Notes under the pieces: generated by a model | What the model saw: only the letters and a program-made list of their open reading frames with translations | What the model was told of the DNA's origin: nothing | The model's database searches: none | In this document: in pieces, positions 1 through 5,721 of the stretch | Position numbering within the stretch: the stretch's first letter is position 1 | Layout: each line of letters opens with the position of its first letter | Position numbers and translations under genes: made by a program | Assembly: GCA_019090185.1 (NCBI GenBank) | Contig: JAHRWJ010000136.1 | Span: forward strand, 1 to 5,721 | Length of the DNA: 5,721 nucleotides | Direction of reading: 5' to 3' | Origin: Immundisolibacteraceae bacterium | GTDB lineage: Bacteria; Pseudomonadota; Gammaproteobacteria; Immundisolibacterales; Immundisolibacteraceae

Positions 1-21
1 AGCCGGCTTTGGGGTGCCGGA
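1..21 (-). terminator. Possible operon terminator, cut by window edge
   Basis: Directly after the yhdP stop codon the minus strand reads TCCGGCACCCCAAAGCCGGC then T. Bases 3-7 and 16-20 can pair as a 5-bp all-GC stem with an 8-base loop, and bases 1-8 (AGCCGGCT) are a perfect palindrome. AAAGCCGGCT could equally be the 5' arm of a longer hairpin whose other arm and U-tract lie outside the window. No U-tract is visible here, so this is only a suggestion based on position and GC-rich inverted symmetry. Confidence 0.22.
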
Positions 22-3000
22 TTAGCCACCTAGACCGGAATCGGGTTTACCACCCAGCAGTTTTCTAAAAACATTACCTTCGACCAATTCCACCACCGGT
101 TGATCTGCGGTTCCGGTAATTCGATAGGTTCGGCCGGTGACGTCGTCGATGCGGTTACCTAGTAATCTTTGGCCAATAAAAATGGCGGCGCCCAAACCGG
201 GCGAGCCGATGGTGACTGCCAGCGGCAGGCTTTCGGTTACTTTTGGAATCGCTTCCGCCGTGAGACTTAAACTCAGGTTTTCTAGCTCAATATTACCGCT
301 AACCTTTATATCTGCGGCCGGCCCCTTCAGCTTTAAGGTTGAAAGCGCTAACTGGCCATCAACGGCTGAGATGGTCGCTTGCAATTTATCGAATGCGAAT
401 CCGGTGCCTACCAGGTCACGAAAATCCAGGCTTATGCGCCGTTGAAAACTATCCAGACTCAGCAGGCCAAACAGGCGACCCAAACCTGGTTCGAGTCCCA
501 TCAAGCTGCCATCCTTCATTTTTAGTGCTAAGTCGCCACTCAGGTTGGCTAAGGAAAACGCCTGGGGCCCACCGGTCCAGTTTAATGCCCAATGGGCATC
601 ACCTTCTCCACCGGAGACGGACTGTGGCTGACCCACTAATGCAAGTACATCACCAAAGTTGTCGGTCTCAAGGTTGCCTTGAAAATAGCTTGTTTCACGC
701 ACCACGCCCTGCTCAGTATCTTGCCGCCAAACCCCGGATGCGCTGAGCTGACTCTCTAGTGAGGTTAATTGGATGTTAGGGAATGCCAGCTCGCTACTAT
801 CGACCGGCTCAGCCGTGAGGGCCAACCGGCCCATCTGAACACCATTAAGCAGAAAATTATCGATATTGACATCAAGGCTGGGGAAGTCAACAAACCCACT
901 CTGGGATGGCAGCGACGCTTCGGTGTTATCGGTGAATAGCGAGAGTTTGTTAAAGTCGAGATCAATCAACGCTGGGTTAGGTTGATAGACCACCCGGCCC
1001 TGGGCTTCTGCTGATTCGACGTTCAAGCGCCAGCGATCTGCATGGAGCTCGCCGTTAATGTGAATATCGGGGAAGCGTTGACCAAAAATATCGAGCTGTT
1101 CGAGCTGTAGATCAACCCGGTTTATGGCCGATCCACCGCTTCCGCCGGTCGGTAGTGCAGCGATCCATTGTTGCCATTGTCCAAAGTCTATTCGTGGCAC
1201 GATTCCATCCAGCAAAATCCCATCTGCTGGCAAGGTTCCGGGCCGCCCTCCAGCAACAACACCACGGCTAACCCCAGGGTATTTATCGTTCCTGGCTAGC
1301 TCCAGATCAACATACCACTGATCATCCAAATTCAGTGACAGGTTCATGACTGCTTCTGGCTGCGAGCACTCGCAGGCAAGCTCTAGTGCTAACAGTGAGA
1401 GCTGGTTTTTAGCTTTAGCAAGCGGCGGCGGTAGGTTGATTGTGGCCTCTGCCAGATCAGCAGTTAACCTCAACCCAAGACCACCAGCAAAAAATTTAAG
1501 ACTCGCATCCCAGGACGCTGCACCAGTGGTGACATCAAATTCAGACCAGTTGATATATTCTGCAACACGCTCCAGCTCAACCACGCCAGTGCCACGAATC
1601 ATTATCCCCGGACTAGGAGCCAACTCGCCTTTAACATGAGGGACTGAATTGTTAGGGGCATCGGTAATCGAGTCGATGGAAATTGACGCCGGACCACCAA
1701 ACAAATTGGCGCTAAGCCCGGTGCCATAAATACCTATCTGATCAAACTCAAGGGTGCCTTTAGCGTCACCCAGGGATAATCTGGTATTGCTAAAATCGAG
1801 CTGATTACCCGGCAGTTCGAGGACACCATCCACCTGGACTTGACGCCCATTGTTGAAGGGGATATCCAGATCGAGTTGCAGGTGGCTAACACCGGTAGCC
1901 GTTAAATCACTGACATAGCGGCCGACACTCCGGTTCAGGGGGCTCTCGGTTAGGTATCTAAGTCCGTTATGAAGCGCGCCATCGACCTGGCCAGTCACGG
2001 TGACATGGTTATTTCGGCTCGCCAGGTTTTCAATGACCGCAGTCACTTCACTCAGCGCTGAGTCGAAAATGAAGCCTCGATGGCCTTTAATCTCCATGCG
2101 CCTGCCTGTCACCACAATGTCCGCATCGAGTCTGGATATCTCTGGAAAGGTAGAGCCTGGTACGTAGTTGAGCTCGGCCCCCTCAACCTTGCCATGGGCA
2201 ACAAACAGCCCTTCAACCTGATCATTCTGGGTGTAGGGGTAATCTGCAAGTTTGCCATTCCAGATCAGTCCAGTGTCCACCAGGCGCCCACTGACCAGGG
2301 CCCCAGTTAGCCAACCGACTACGCCGGCCGGAATCACTTTGGCTGGTAGGTAACGGCCGATCTGAGCGATATCAAATTGCTCAACCCCAACCACTGTTCG
2401 TAGTACGGGAGACTGATCTGGATAGACAGTGACATTGCCTCGGCCGTTGAGGGTCAAATCGCGATTGGTTACCTTTAAATCTCGCCAGTTAACCATTAAA
2501 TCATCGCCGGCCCCGACGCGACGCCAGTCGATCTGTGTCGACAAGCGATCAAAAGAGAACGCTTCAGGGAACAGCTGCAGCGCTGCAACGGTTAGATCAG
2601 TGGAGTTAATCTCTAACCAGCCCTGTTGCTTGACCGCTATCAATCGACCACTGAAGCCACGAATCGCCGGCAAACTTTGGAAAGCGTCAAAACCTACGCC
2701 GTCAAAATCTACCGCTAATTTTTCAAGACCCCAACCCGTCTCTGCGCTGGGAACCAGGTCAACTTTAAAATCATTGATGACCCCAACCGGGGCTAAGTTG
2801 GCAATAATTGCTTGCTTTTGGTCACTGCCTTCAATCAACAGAGCAGCCATCGTTGCGGCCACCTGCAGGTCAATATCACCACCATCAATTCGGAGCAGTT
2901 CAGCTGCCGAGTTGACCCGCAGTTCTCTGCCCTGCCAATTTTCCAGCTCGGACTCAAACCGTAACTCATGCAACCTTCCGCGCCAACCAGTTGCCAATCT

Positions 3001-3888
3001 ATTCCAGCCAAACCTGCTCTGAAAAAGCTTGCCACTCCAGCGCTGAGAATTTCCTGTATGGGTCAGTAACGGATCGCTCCACTGCAATCCACCATCGATA
3101 TGCGCCATCGACAAACCCTCACCATGCAACCAGCCCTGCAGCGCTAACTTGCCTCCAACCTGAAGTTTGCGGTCAGTGGCGCTGACCAGCTCTAGCCCCT
3201 GGGCATCTAGATAGAGCTGCCAGGGTGCGCTATTCAAGTCAGCTGCATCAAACGCTTTTATCGACCCCGCTAGCTCCAGGTTGCCGCGTAGGTCGCCATC
3301 AAGCTTTAACCGGCCGGAAAGCTCAACGCCAGCGGATACCGATTCAAACTGCACCGATGAGGCTAAAATTTGAAGATCAAACTGACGACCCAAATCTTTA
3401 TAGTGCACACGGGCATCAAACAGCTGTAGCCGCTGCTGGGCCAACAACCAATCAGCCAGCAGGTCAGAGTTGCTTTTGGAGTCAGCCGATTGAGCAGAAA
3501 AACCCACTAACCTAAACCGGTCTGCGTCCCGTTCTACGCTAAGTTCAATACCGGTAATCTTCAGCAATTCCAGCACCGGCTGTCGGCTGATGATTGAACC
3601 GAGTATTGAAAGTCGTAGTTTGAGTTGATCGACTGCTAACACCGGCCGACTATTTCGGGCCGACTTAATGACCACATCAGATAGGGTGATTTCGGGGCTA
3701 ATGCCAAATAAACGCACGGATAAACCGGAAAACTCGACTGGCAGACCGACCATTTTGGAAATCTGCTGACCAATCTGCTGCTGCTGACTATCCAGTTGAG
3801 GCAACAGCAGCCTGGCGGCTGTCAGTATTACCGCCACCACAACCACAGACGCTAACAGGGCCCGTTTAATGGTTCGCCGCACGTTCAT
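22..3888 (-). CDS. yhdP: YhdP family AsmA-like inner-membrane-anchored protein (1288 aa)
   Basis: A very large envelope protein of the YhdP family (AsmA-like clan), close in length to E. coli YhdP (about 1266 aa). Seen: a basic N-terminus (R4, R5, K8, R9), one hydrophobic anchor at about residues 10-29, then a long beta-rich chain with no second membrane segment, so nearly the whole protein should be periplasmic. Family landmarks are the region around 513-560 (YLPAKVIPAGVVGWLTGAL, then DYPYTQNDQVEG), 645-658 (YLTESPLNRSVGRY), the C-terminal LLSLDSFQRRISLDFRD block (1142-1158) and a YRITGTADQP motif at 1255-1264. In E. coli, YhdP acts with TamB and YdbH in moving phospholipids to the outer membrane and influences the permeability barrier; the same role is inferred here. 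The ATG overlaps the rlmH stop (ATGA) and has no clear Shine-Dalgarno sequence, suggesting translation coupled to rlmH. The only cysteines are C839 and C841. Stop TAA at 22-24. Family assignment is firm; the exact function is by homology. Confidence 0.95.
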   Translation of the reverse strand: MNVRRTIKRALLASVVVVAVILTAARLLLPQLDSQQQQIGQQISKMVGLPVEFSGLSVRLFGISPEITLSDVVIKSARNSRPVLAVDQLKLRLSILGSIISRQPVLELLKITGIELSVERDADRFRLVGFSAQSADSKSNSDLLADWLLAQQRLQLFDARVHYKDLGRQFDLQILASSVQFESVSAGVELSGRLKLDGDLRGNLELAGSIKAFDAADLNSAPWQLYLDAQGLELVSATDRKLQVGGKLALQGWLHGEGLSMAHIDGGLQWSDPLLTHTGNSQRWSGKLFQSRFGWNRLATGWRGRLHELRFESELENWQGRELRVNSAAELLRIDGGDIDLQVAATMAALLIEGSDQKQAIIANLAPVGVINDFKVDLVPSAETGWGLEKLAVDFDGVGFDAFQSLPAIRGFSGRLIAVKQQGWLEINSTDLTVAALQLFPEAFSFDRLSTQIDWRRVGAGDDLMVNWRDLKVTNRDLTLNGRGNVTVYPDQSPVLRTVVGVEQFDIAQIGRYLPAKVIPAGVVGWLTGALVSGRLVDTGLIWNGKLADYPYTQNDQVEGLFVAHGKVEGAELNYVPGSTFPEISRLDADIVVTGRRMEIKGHRGFIFDSALSEVTAVIENLASRNNHVTVTGQVDGALHNGLRYLTESPLNRSVGRYVSDLTATGVSHLQLDLDIPFNNGRQVQVDGVLELPGNQLDFSNTRLSLGDAKGTLEFDQIGIYGTGLSANLFGGPASISIDSITDAPNNSVPHVKGELAPSPGIMIRGTGVVELERVAEYINWSEFDVTTGAASWDASLKFFAGGLGLRLTADLAEATINLPPPLAKAKNQLSLLALELACECSQPEAVMNLSLNLDDQWYVDLELARNDKYPGVSRGVVAGGRPGTLPADGILLDGIVPRIDFGQWQQWIAALPTGGSGGSAINRVDLQLEQLDIFGQRFPDIHINGELHADRWRLNVESAEAQGRVVYQPNPALIDLDFNKLSLFTDNTEASLPSQSGFVDFPSLDVNIDNFLLNGVQMGRLALTAEPVDSSELAFPNIQLTSLESQLSASGVWRQDTEQGVVRETSYFQGNLETDNFGDVLALVGQPQSVSGGEGDAHWALNWTGGPQAFSLANLSGDLALKMKDGSLMGLEPGLGRLFGLLSLDSFQRRISLDFRDLVGTGFAFDKLQATISAVDGQLALSTLKLKGPAADIKVSGNIELENLSLSLTAEAIPKVTESLPLAVTIGSPGLGAAIFIGQRLLGNRIDDVTGRTYRITGTADQPVVELVEGNVFRKLLGGKPDSGLGG

Positions 3889-4355
3889 GCGCGGTGATAA
3901 GGCATGTTTTGCAACATACTCCAGCCGCGATATAACTGCTCAATCAGAATCACCCTGACCATCGGGTGTGGCAGGGTTAATGGGGACAGTGACCAACGCT
4001 GGTCGGCCTGCTGCAGGCACTGTTCGGTCATACCATCGGCGCCACCGATCAGCAGTGACACAGAACGACCATCCTGCATCCAGTCCGCCAGTTGGTTAGA
4101 AACCTGGGCTGTAGACCAGCTCTTGCCGCCTTCATCCAGACAGACAACTCTTGAACCCGGTGCCACTGCGCCGATAAGCAGATCACTCTCAACCTGGCGA
4201 CCGCGCTGCTGGTTAACCGTAGCGGTACGGCGACTCGCCTCAAGCGCCTTTAACTTGACCTGTAAATTGCGCGGAAAACGACGCTGATAGTCGGCGAAGG
4301 CCTCATCAACCCAGCCTGGCATTTTTTTGCCTACCGCAACAATTTCAAGCTGCAT
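3885..4355 (-). CDS. rlmH: 23S rRNA (pseudouridine1915-N3)-methyltransferase RlmH
   Basis: A small SPOUT-class methyltransferase that uses S-adenosylmethionine to methylate N3 of pseudouridine 1915 in helix 69 of 23S rRNA, acting on the assembled 70S ribosome as a homodimer. At 156 aa it matches the family (E. coli 155 aa). Visible hallmarks: N-terminal MQLEIVAVGKKMPGWV, the YQRRFP segment (23-28), the SAM-binding loop LLIGGADG (101-108), the knot region LTLPHPMVRVILIEQLYR (126-143), and the conserved C-terminal YHR (153-155), followed here by a single Ala. The ATG lies 9 bases after the rsfS stop; a TAGG overlapping that stop, about 8 bases upstream of the ATG, could serve as a weak ribosome-binding site. 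The stop TGA overlaps the yhdP ATG. A run of seven A (4322-4328 on the other strand as T) covers codons 10-12. Confidence 0.97.
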   Translation of the reverse strand: MQLEIVAVGKKMPGWVDEAFADYQRRFPRNLQVKLKALEASRRTATVNQQRGRQVESDLLIGAVAPGSRVVCLDEGGKSWSTAQVSNQLADWMQDGRSVSLLIGGADGMTEQCLQQADQRWSLSPLTLPHPMVRVILIEQLYRGWSMLQNMPYHRA

Positions 4356-4364
4356 TGGGGCAAC

Positions 4365-4760
4365 CTAATCGTCAAAAGGCTCAGGTAGACCTCGGTAAGG
4401 GGAGCCATTCCAGAGCTCTTCCAGCCGGTAAAGTTCCCGCGCCTCGGGAACCATCACGTGGACGATAACATCAACCAGGTCGACCAGCACCCAGTCACCA
4501 TGTTCCAGCCCTTCGACACCCAGAGACGGGCATCCCGCCTTCTTGGCATCTTCCGCTAGATGTTTGGCCAGCGCTTTAACCTGACGGGTACTGCCGCCAG
4601 AGACAATCAACATGTAGTCAGCAATGTCGGTGAGTTCGCTGATTTCCAGCTTCACCAGGTCTATTGCCTTGTAGTTTTCAAGACTTGCAATGGCGACCGC
4701 ACAAATTGCCTCTGCATCCATATTTTTTTGGGAACGAATCCCTTTACGAGCATTATTCAT
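4365..4760 (-). CDS. rsfS: Ribosomal silencing factor RsfS
   Basis: RsfS (Iojap/YbeB family) binds ribosomal protein uL14 on the 50S subunit and blocks joining to 30S, lowering translation under nutrient limitation; it may also aid late 50S assembly. The 131-aa product carries the single Iojap domain: LTDIADYMLIVSGGSTRQV (43-61), GVEGLEHGDWVLVDLVDVIV (81-100), and HVMVPEARELYRLEELW (101-117). E. coli RsfS (105 aa) ends near that Trp; here a 14-residue proline- and acid-containing tail follows, of a kind seen in many orthologues. Two starts are possible. Met1 (4758-4760) has AGAAGAG four bases upstream and sits 9 bases after the nadD stop; Met14 (4719-4721) lies nearer the domain edge but has no Shine-Dalgarno sequence, only an A7 run. 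I prefer Met1, which gives a short basic leader (MNNARKGIRSQKN). Nine bases separate its stop from rlmH. Confidence 0.96.
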   Translation of the reverse strand: MNNARKGIRSQKNMDAEAICAVAIASLENYKAIDLVKLEISELTDIADYMLIVSGGSTRQVKALAKHLAEDAKKAGCPSLGVEGLEHGDWVLVDLVDVIVHVMVPEARELYRLEELWNGSPYRGLPEPFDD

Positions 4761-4764
4761 TAAT

Positions 4765-4771
4765 CTCTTCT
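4765..4771 (-). promoter_or_regulatory. Ribosome-binding site supporting the long rsfS start
   Basis: The minus strand reads AGAAGAG followed by ATTA and the ATG at 4760. This is the best Shine-Dalgarno-like sequence near either rsfS start, although its 4-base spacing is somewhat short. It overlaps the last two bases of the nadD TAG stop (4770-4772), so a ribosome ending nadD could re-initiate here. It is the main reason to choose Met1 over Met14. Confidence 0.55.
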
Positions 4772-5405
4772 ATTCCAGATAAAGTTGGTGTGTAGCAATG
4801 TAACGCGCCACCCCGTTGGGTAATTTTGGGCCTATTTGCTGCTGCCCATGGCCAGTTTTTAGCTGCTGCCTAATATTAGTCGAACTGATCGGGTGCTGAC
4901 TTAAGCTAACGGCCAAAACATTGCCCGCAGCGTTAGCCTGAAAACTGCTCGGTTGGTCAATCCAGCGCCCTTTTAACTGCTCGCTGAGTTCATCACCTGG
5001 CTCAAGAGCAACACCCGGACGCTTTGCAACGACGATATGGGCCAGGTTAAAAATCTCTCGCCAGCGTAACCAACTGGGTAGACTCAAAAAAGCATCACCA
5101 CCAACAATCAGCAGTAATTTTTCGGCACTTCTTTGCTTTAAAAATTCAAGGGTTTCAACCGTATAGGAGCTCCCCTGCCGATCCAGCTCACAAGTATCCA
5201 CCTGCAACAGTGGAATTTCAGCGATCGCTAAGTTGAGCATTGCCAGGCGATCTTCAGCGCCGGCCCCAGGTGATTTTTTGCCCGGGGAGCGTGCGGCTGG
5301 AATCATCAACACCCGATCGCAGCCCGATATTTCACCGGCTTCTCTGGCGGTAGCGATATGACCCAAGTGTACCGGGTCAAAACTACCACCATAGATTCCG
5401 ATCAA
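4770..5405 (-). CDS. nadD: Nicotinate-nucleotide adenylyltransferase NadD, TTG start
   Basis: Cytoplasmic enzyme that joins nicotinate mononucleotide and ATP to give nicotinate adenine dinucleotide plus pyrophosphate, the penultimate step of NAD synthesis. The 211-aa product matches the family length (E. coli 213 aa). Seen: the nucleotidyltransferase signature GGSFDPVHLGH (6-16, HxGH form), SYTVETL (80-86), the VGGDAFLSLPSWLRWREI core (101-118) leading into LAHIVVAKRPG (121-131), and the C-terminal ATP-site ISSTNIR (173-179). The start must be the TTG at 5403-5405: the beta1 strand and GGSFDP motif begin at once, and the upstream in-frame codons hold no ATG or GTG before a TAA at 5424-5426. 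Only a weak GTGAG lies 9 bases upstream. Odd: where relatives commonly have a PPHK/PPHR loop after beta2, this protein reads SPGKK (40-44) and lacks the histidine. It lies between proA and rsfS and probably shares the rsfS-rlmH-yhdP transcript. Confidence 0.96.
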   Translation of the reverse strand: MIGIYGGSFDPVHLGHIATAREAGEISGCDRVLMIPAARSPGKKSPGAGAEDRLAMLNLAIAEIPLLQVDTCELDRQGSSYTVETLEFLKQRSAEKLLLIVGGDAFLSLPSWLRWREIFNLAHIVVAKRPGVALEPGDELSEQLKGRWIDQPSSFQANAAGNVLAVSLSQHPISSTNIRQQLKTGHGQQQIGPKLPNGVARYIATHQLYLE

Positions 5406-5440
5406 CCGAAACCGCTCACAATTTTAACCAAACGAATCAC
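5402..5440 (-). other. Possible 12-codon leader reading frame overlapping the nadD start
   Basis: From GTG at 5438-5440 the minus strand encodes MIRLVKIVSGFG and stops with a TGA (5402-5404) that overlaps the nadD TTG by two bases, making a TTGA junction like the ATGA overlaps of coupled genes. TAGGA at 5446-5450 lies 5 bases before the GTG, a good Shine-Dalgarno position. An in-frame ATG (5444-5446) would add two residues but has no spaced ribosome-binding site. The frame may be chance, since a 12-codon open frame is common; no similarity to a known peptide is recognised. Confidence 0.2.
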
Positions 5441-5461
5441 CGCCATCCTATTAATGGCTGG

Positions 5462-5470
5462 TTTATACCA
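5462..5470 (-). promoter_or_regulatory. Candidate extended -10 promoter element before nadD
   Basis: In the 66-base proA-nadD gap the minus strand reads TGGTATAAA, which fits the extended -10 pattern TGnTATAAT with one mismatch. The matching -35 region, inside the end of proA, is poor: CGGTCA at 17-base spacing matches TTGACA at three of six positions. Transcription would begin near 5455. An internal promoter here would let nadD-rsfS-rlmH-yhdP be expressed apart from proA. This rests on pattern matching only. Confidence 0.28.
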
Positions 5471-5471
5471 A

Positions 5472-5721
5472 CTAGTCACGAATATGACCGTCACCCAGCA
5501 CAATATATTTCTGTACGGTTAACCCTTCCAATCCAACAGGACCGCGAACGTGGATTCGATCCGTACTGATACCGATTTCAGCACCCAATCCATATTCGTA
5601 GCCGTCGGCAAACCGGCTCGACGCATTCACCATCACCGAACTGGAGTCTACCTGGCGCAAAAATCGCTGCGCCCGGCTCCAGTTCTCGGTGACAATCACA
5701 TCGGTATGGCCTGAGCCATAA
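5472..5721 (-). CDS. proA: Glutamate-5-semialdehyde dehydrogenase (gamma-glutamyl phosphate reductase), C-terminal part
   Basis: ProA reduces gamma-glutamyl phosphate to glutamate-5-semialdehyde with NADPH, the second step of proline synthesis from glutamate. Only the last 82 codons are present; the reading frame stays open to the window edge, so the gene continues beyond 5721 and is partial because of the window, not broken. The visible end is typical of the family: [24 protein letters not shown], the [10 protein letters not shown] block, then [12 protein letters not shown] and a terminal GDGHIRD before TAG (5472-5474). The GTG at 5697-5699 is an internal Val codon, not a start. The catalytic cysteine and cofactor-binding region lie outside the window. 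proA directly upstream of nadD matches the Pseudomonas-type order. Confidence 0.96.
   Translation of the reverse strand, partial: YGSGHTDVIVTENWSRAQRFLRQVDSSSVMVNASSRFADGYEYGLGAEIGISTDRIHVRGPVGLEGLTVQKYIVLGDGHIRD

Noticed and set aside
339..746. Plus-strand open frame of 135 codons, plus other plus-strand frames at 137-445, 1124-1321, 1346-1639, 2080-2310, 2991-3185 and 3225-3515
   Set aside because: All are antisense to yhdP, with no family motifs and unusual composition; yhdP is strongly supported in the other frame.
2429..3022. Plus-strand open frame of 197 codons
   Set aside because: It lies wholly inside yhdP on the opposite strand; its product is Ser/Arg/Pro-rich with no recognisable domain. 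It is an antisense shadow of the yhdP coding pattern.
3775..3786. (CTG)4 microsatellite in yhdP
   Set aside because: It encodes part of the QQQQ run just after the membrane anchor; four units are too few to suggest phase variation.
3904..4287. Plus-strand open frame of 127 codons opposite rlmH, and a minus-strand frame at 4049-4243 within rlmH
   Set aside because: RlmH motifs are continuous across the region, so both are out-of-frame shadows.
4560..4763. Plus-strand open frame opposite rsfS
   Set aside because: Shadow of the well-supported rsfS gene; no domain or ribosome-binding site seen.
5442..5458. Inverted repeat GCCAT / ATGGC in the proA-nadD gap, considered as a proA terminator
   Set aside because: The stem is only 5 bp and no U-tract follows on the minus strand (next bases are GGTGATTCG), so it does not look like an intrinsic terminator.
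5697..5699. GTG as the start of a 75-codon separate gene
   Set aside because: The frame stays open to the window edge and the upstream codons (YGSGHTD) continue the ProA family sequence, so this is an internal Val codon.

Overview
The window is a compact, entirely minus-strand stretch of an ordinary bacterial chromosome, almost certainly from a gammaproteobacterium. Base composition looks close to even by eye. The gene order proA-nadD-rsfS-rlmH resembles Pseudomonas and many marine or aquatic gammaproteobacteria. It differs from the E. coli arrangement, where nadD follows lptE-holA and proA lies elsewhere. The presence of a full-length YhdP also points to Gammaproteobacteria. I cannot place the organism more precisely from the sequence alone.

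Layout in the direction of transcription, from high to low coordinates: the last 82 codons of proA (proline biosynthesis), cut by the window edge at 5721; a 66-base gap holding a possible extended -10 promoter and a tiny leader reading frame; nadD (NAD biosynthesis) starting at a TTG codon; rsfS (ribosomal silencing factor); rlmH (23S rRNA pseudouridine-1915 methyltransferase); and yhdP (a 1288-residue AsmA-like envelope protein), which fills bases 22-3888. From nadD onward the genes are 9 bases apart, 9 bases apart, and then overlap by 4 bases (ATGA), so they very probably form one transcript. No stretch over 300 bases lacks a gene. The first 21 bases may be the start of a terminator, but the window ends before this can be decided.

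Functionally, the cluster joins housekeeping metabolism (ProA, NadD), ribosome control and maturation (RsfS, RlmH) and envelope lipid homeostasis (YhdP). The first four genes are a familiar neighbourhood. The point of interest is the fifth: the gene usually found right after rlmH in gammaproteobacteria is mrdA (PBP2), whereas here yhdP is translationally coupled to rlmH. I see no mobile element, CRISPR array, tRNA, rRNA or defence system, and no evidence of a new multi-gene system. The findings below are modest: gene order, the nadD start region, an altered substrate-loop motif in NadD, and an isolated Cys-x-Cys pair in YhdP.
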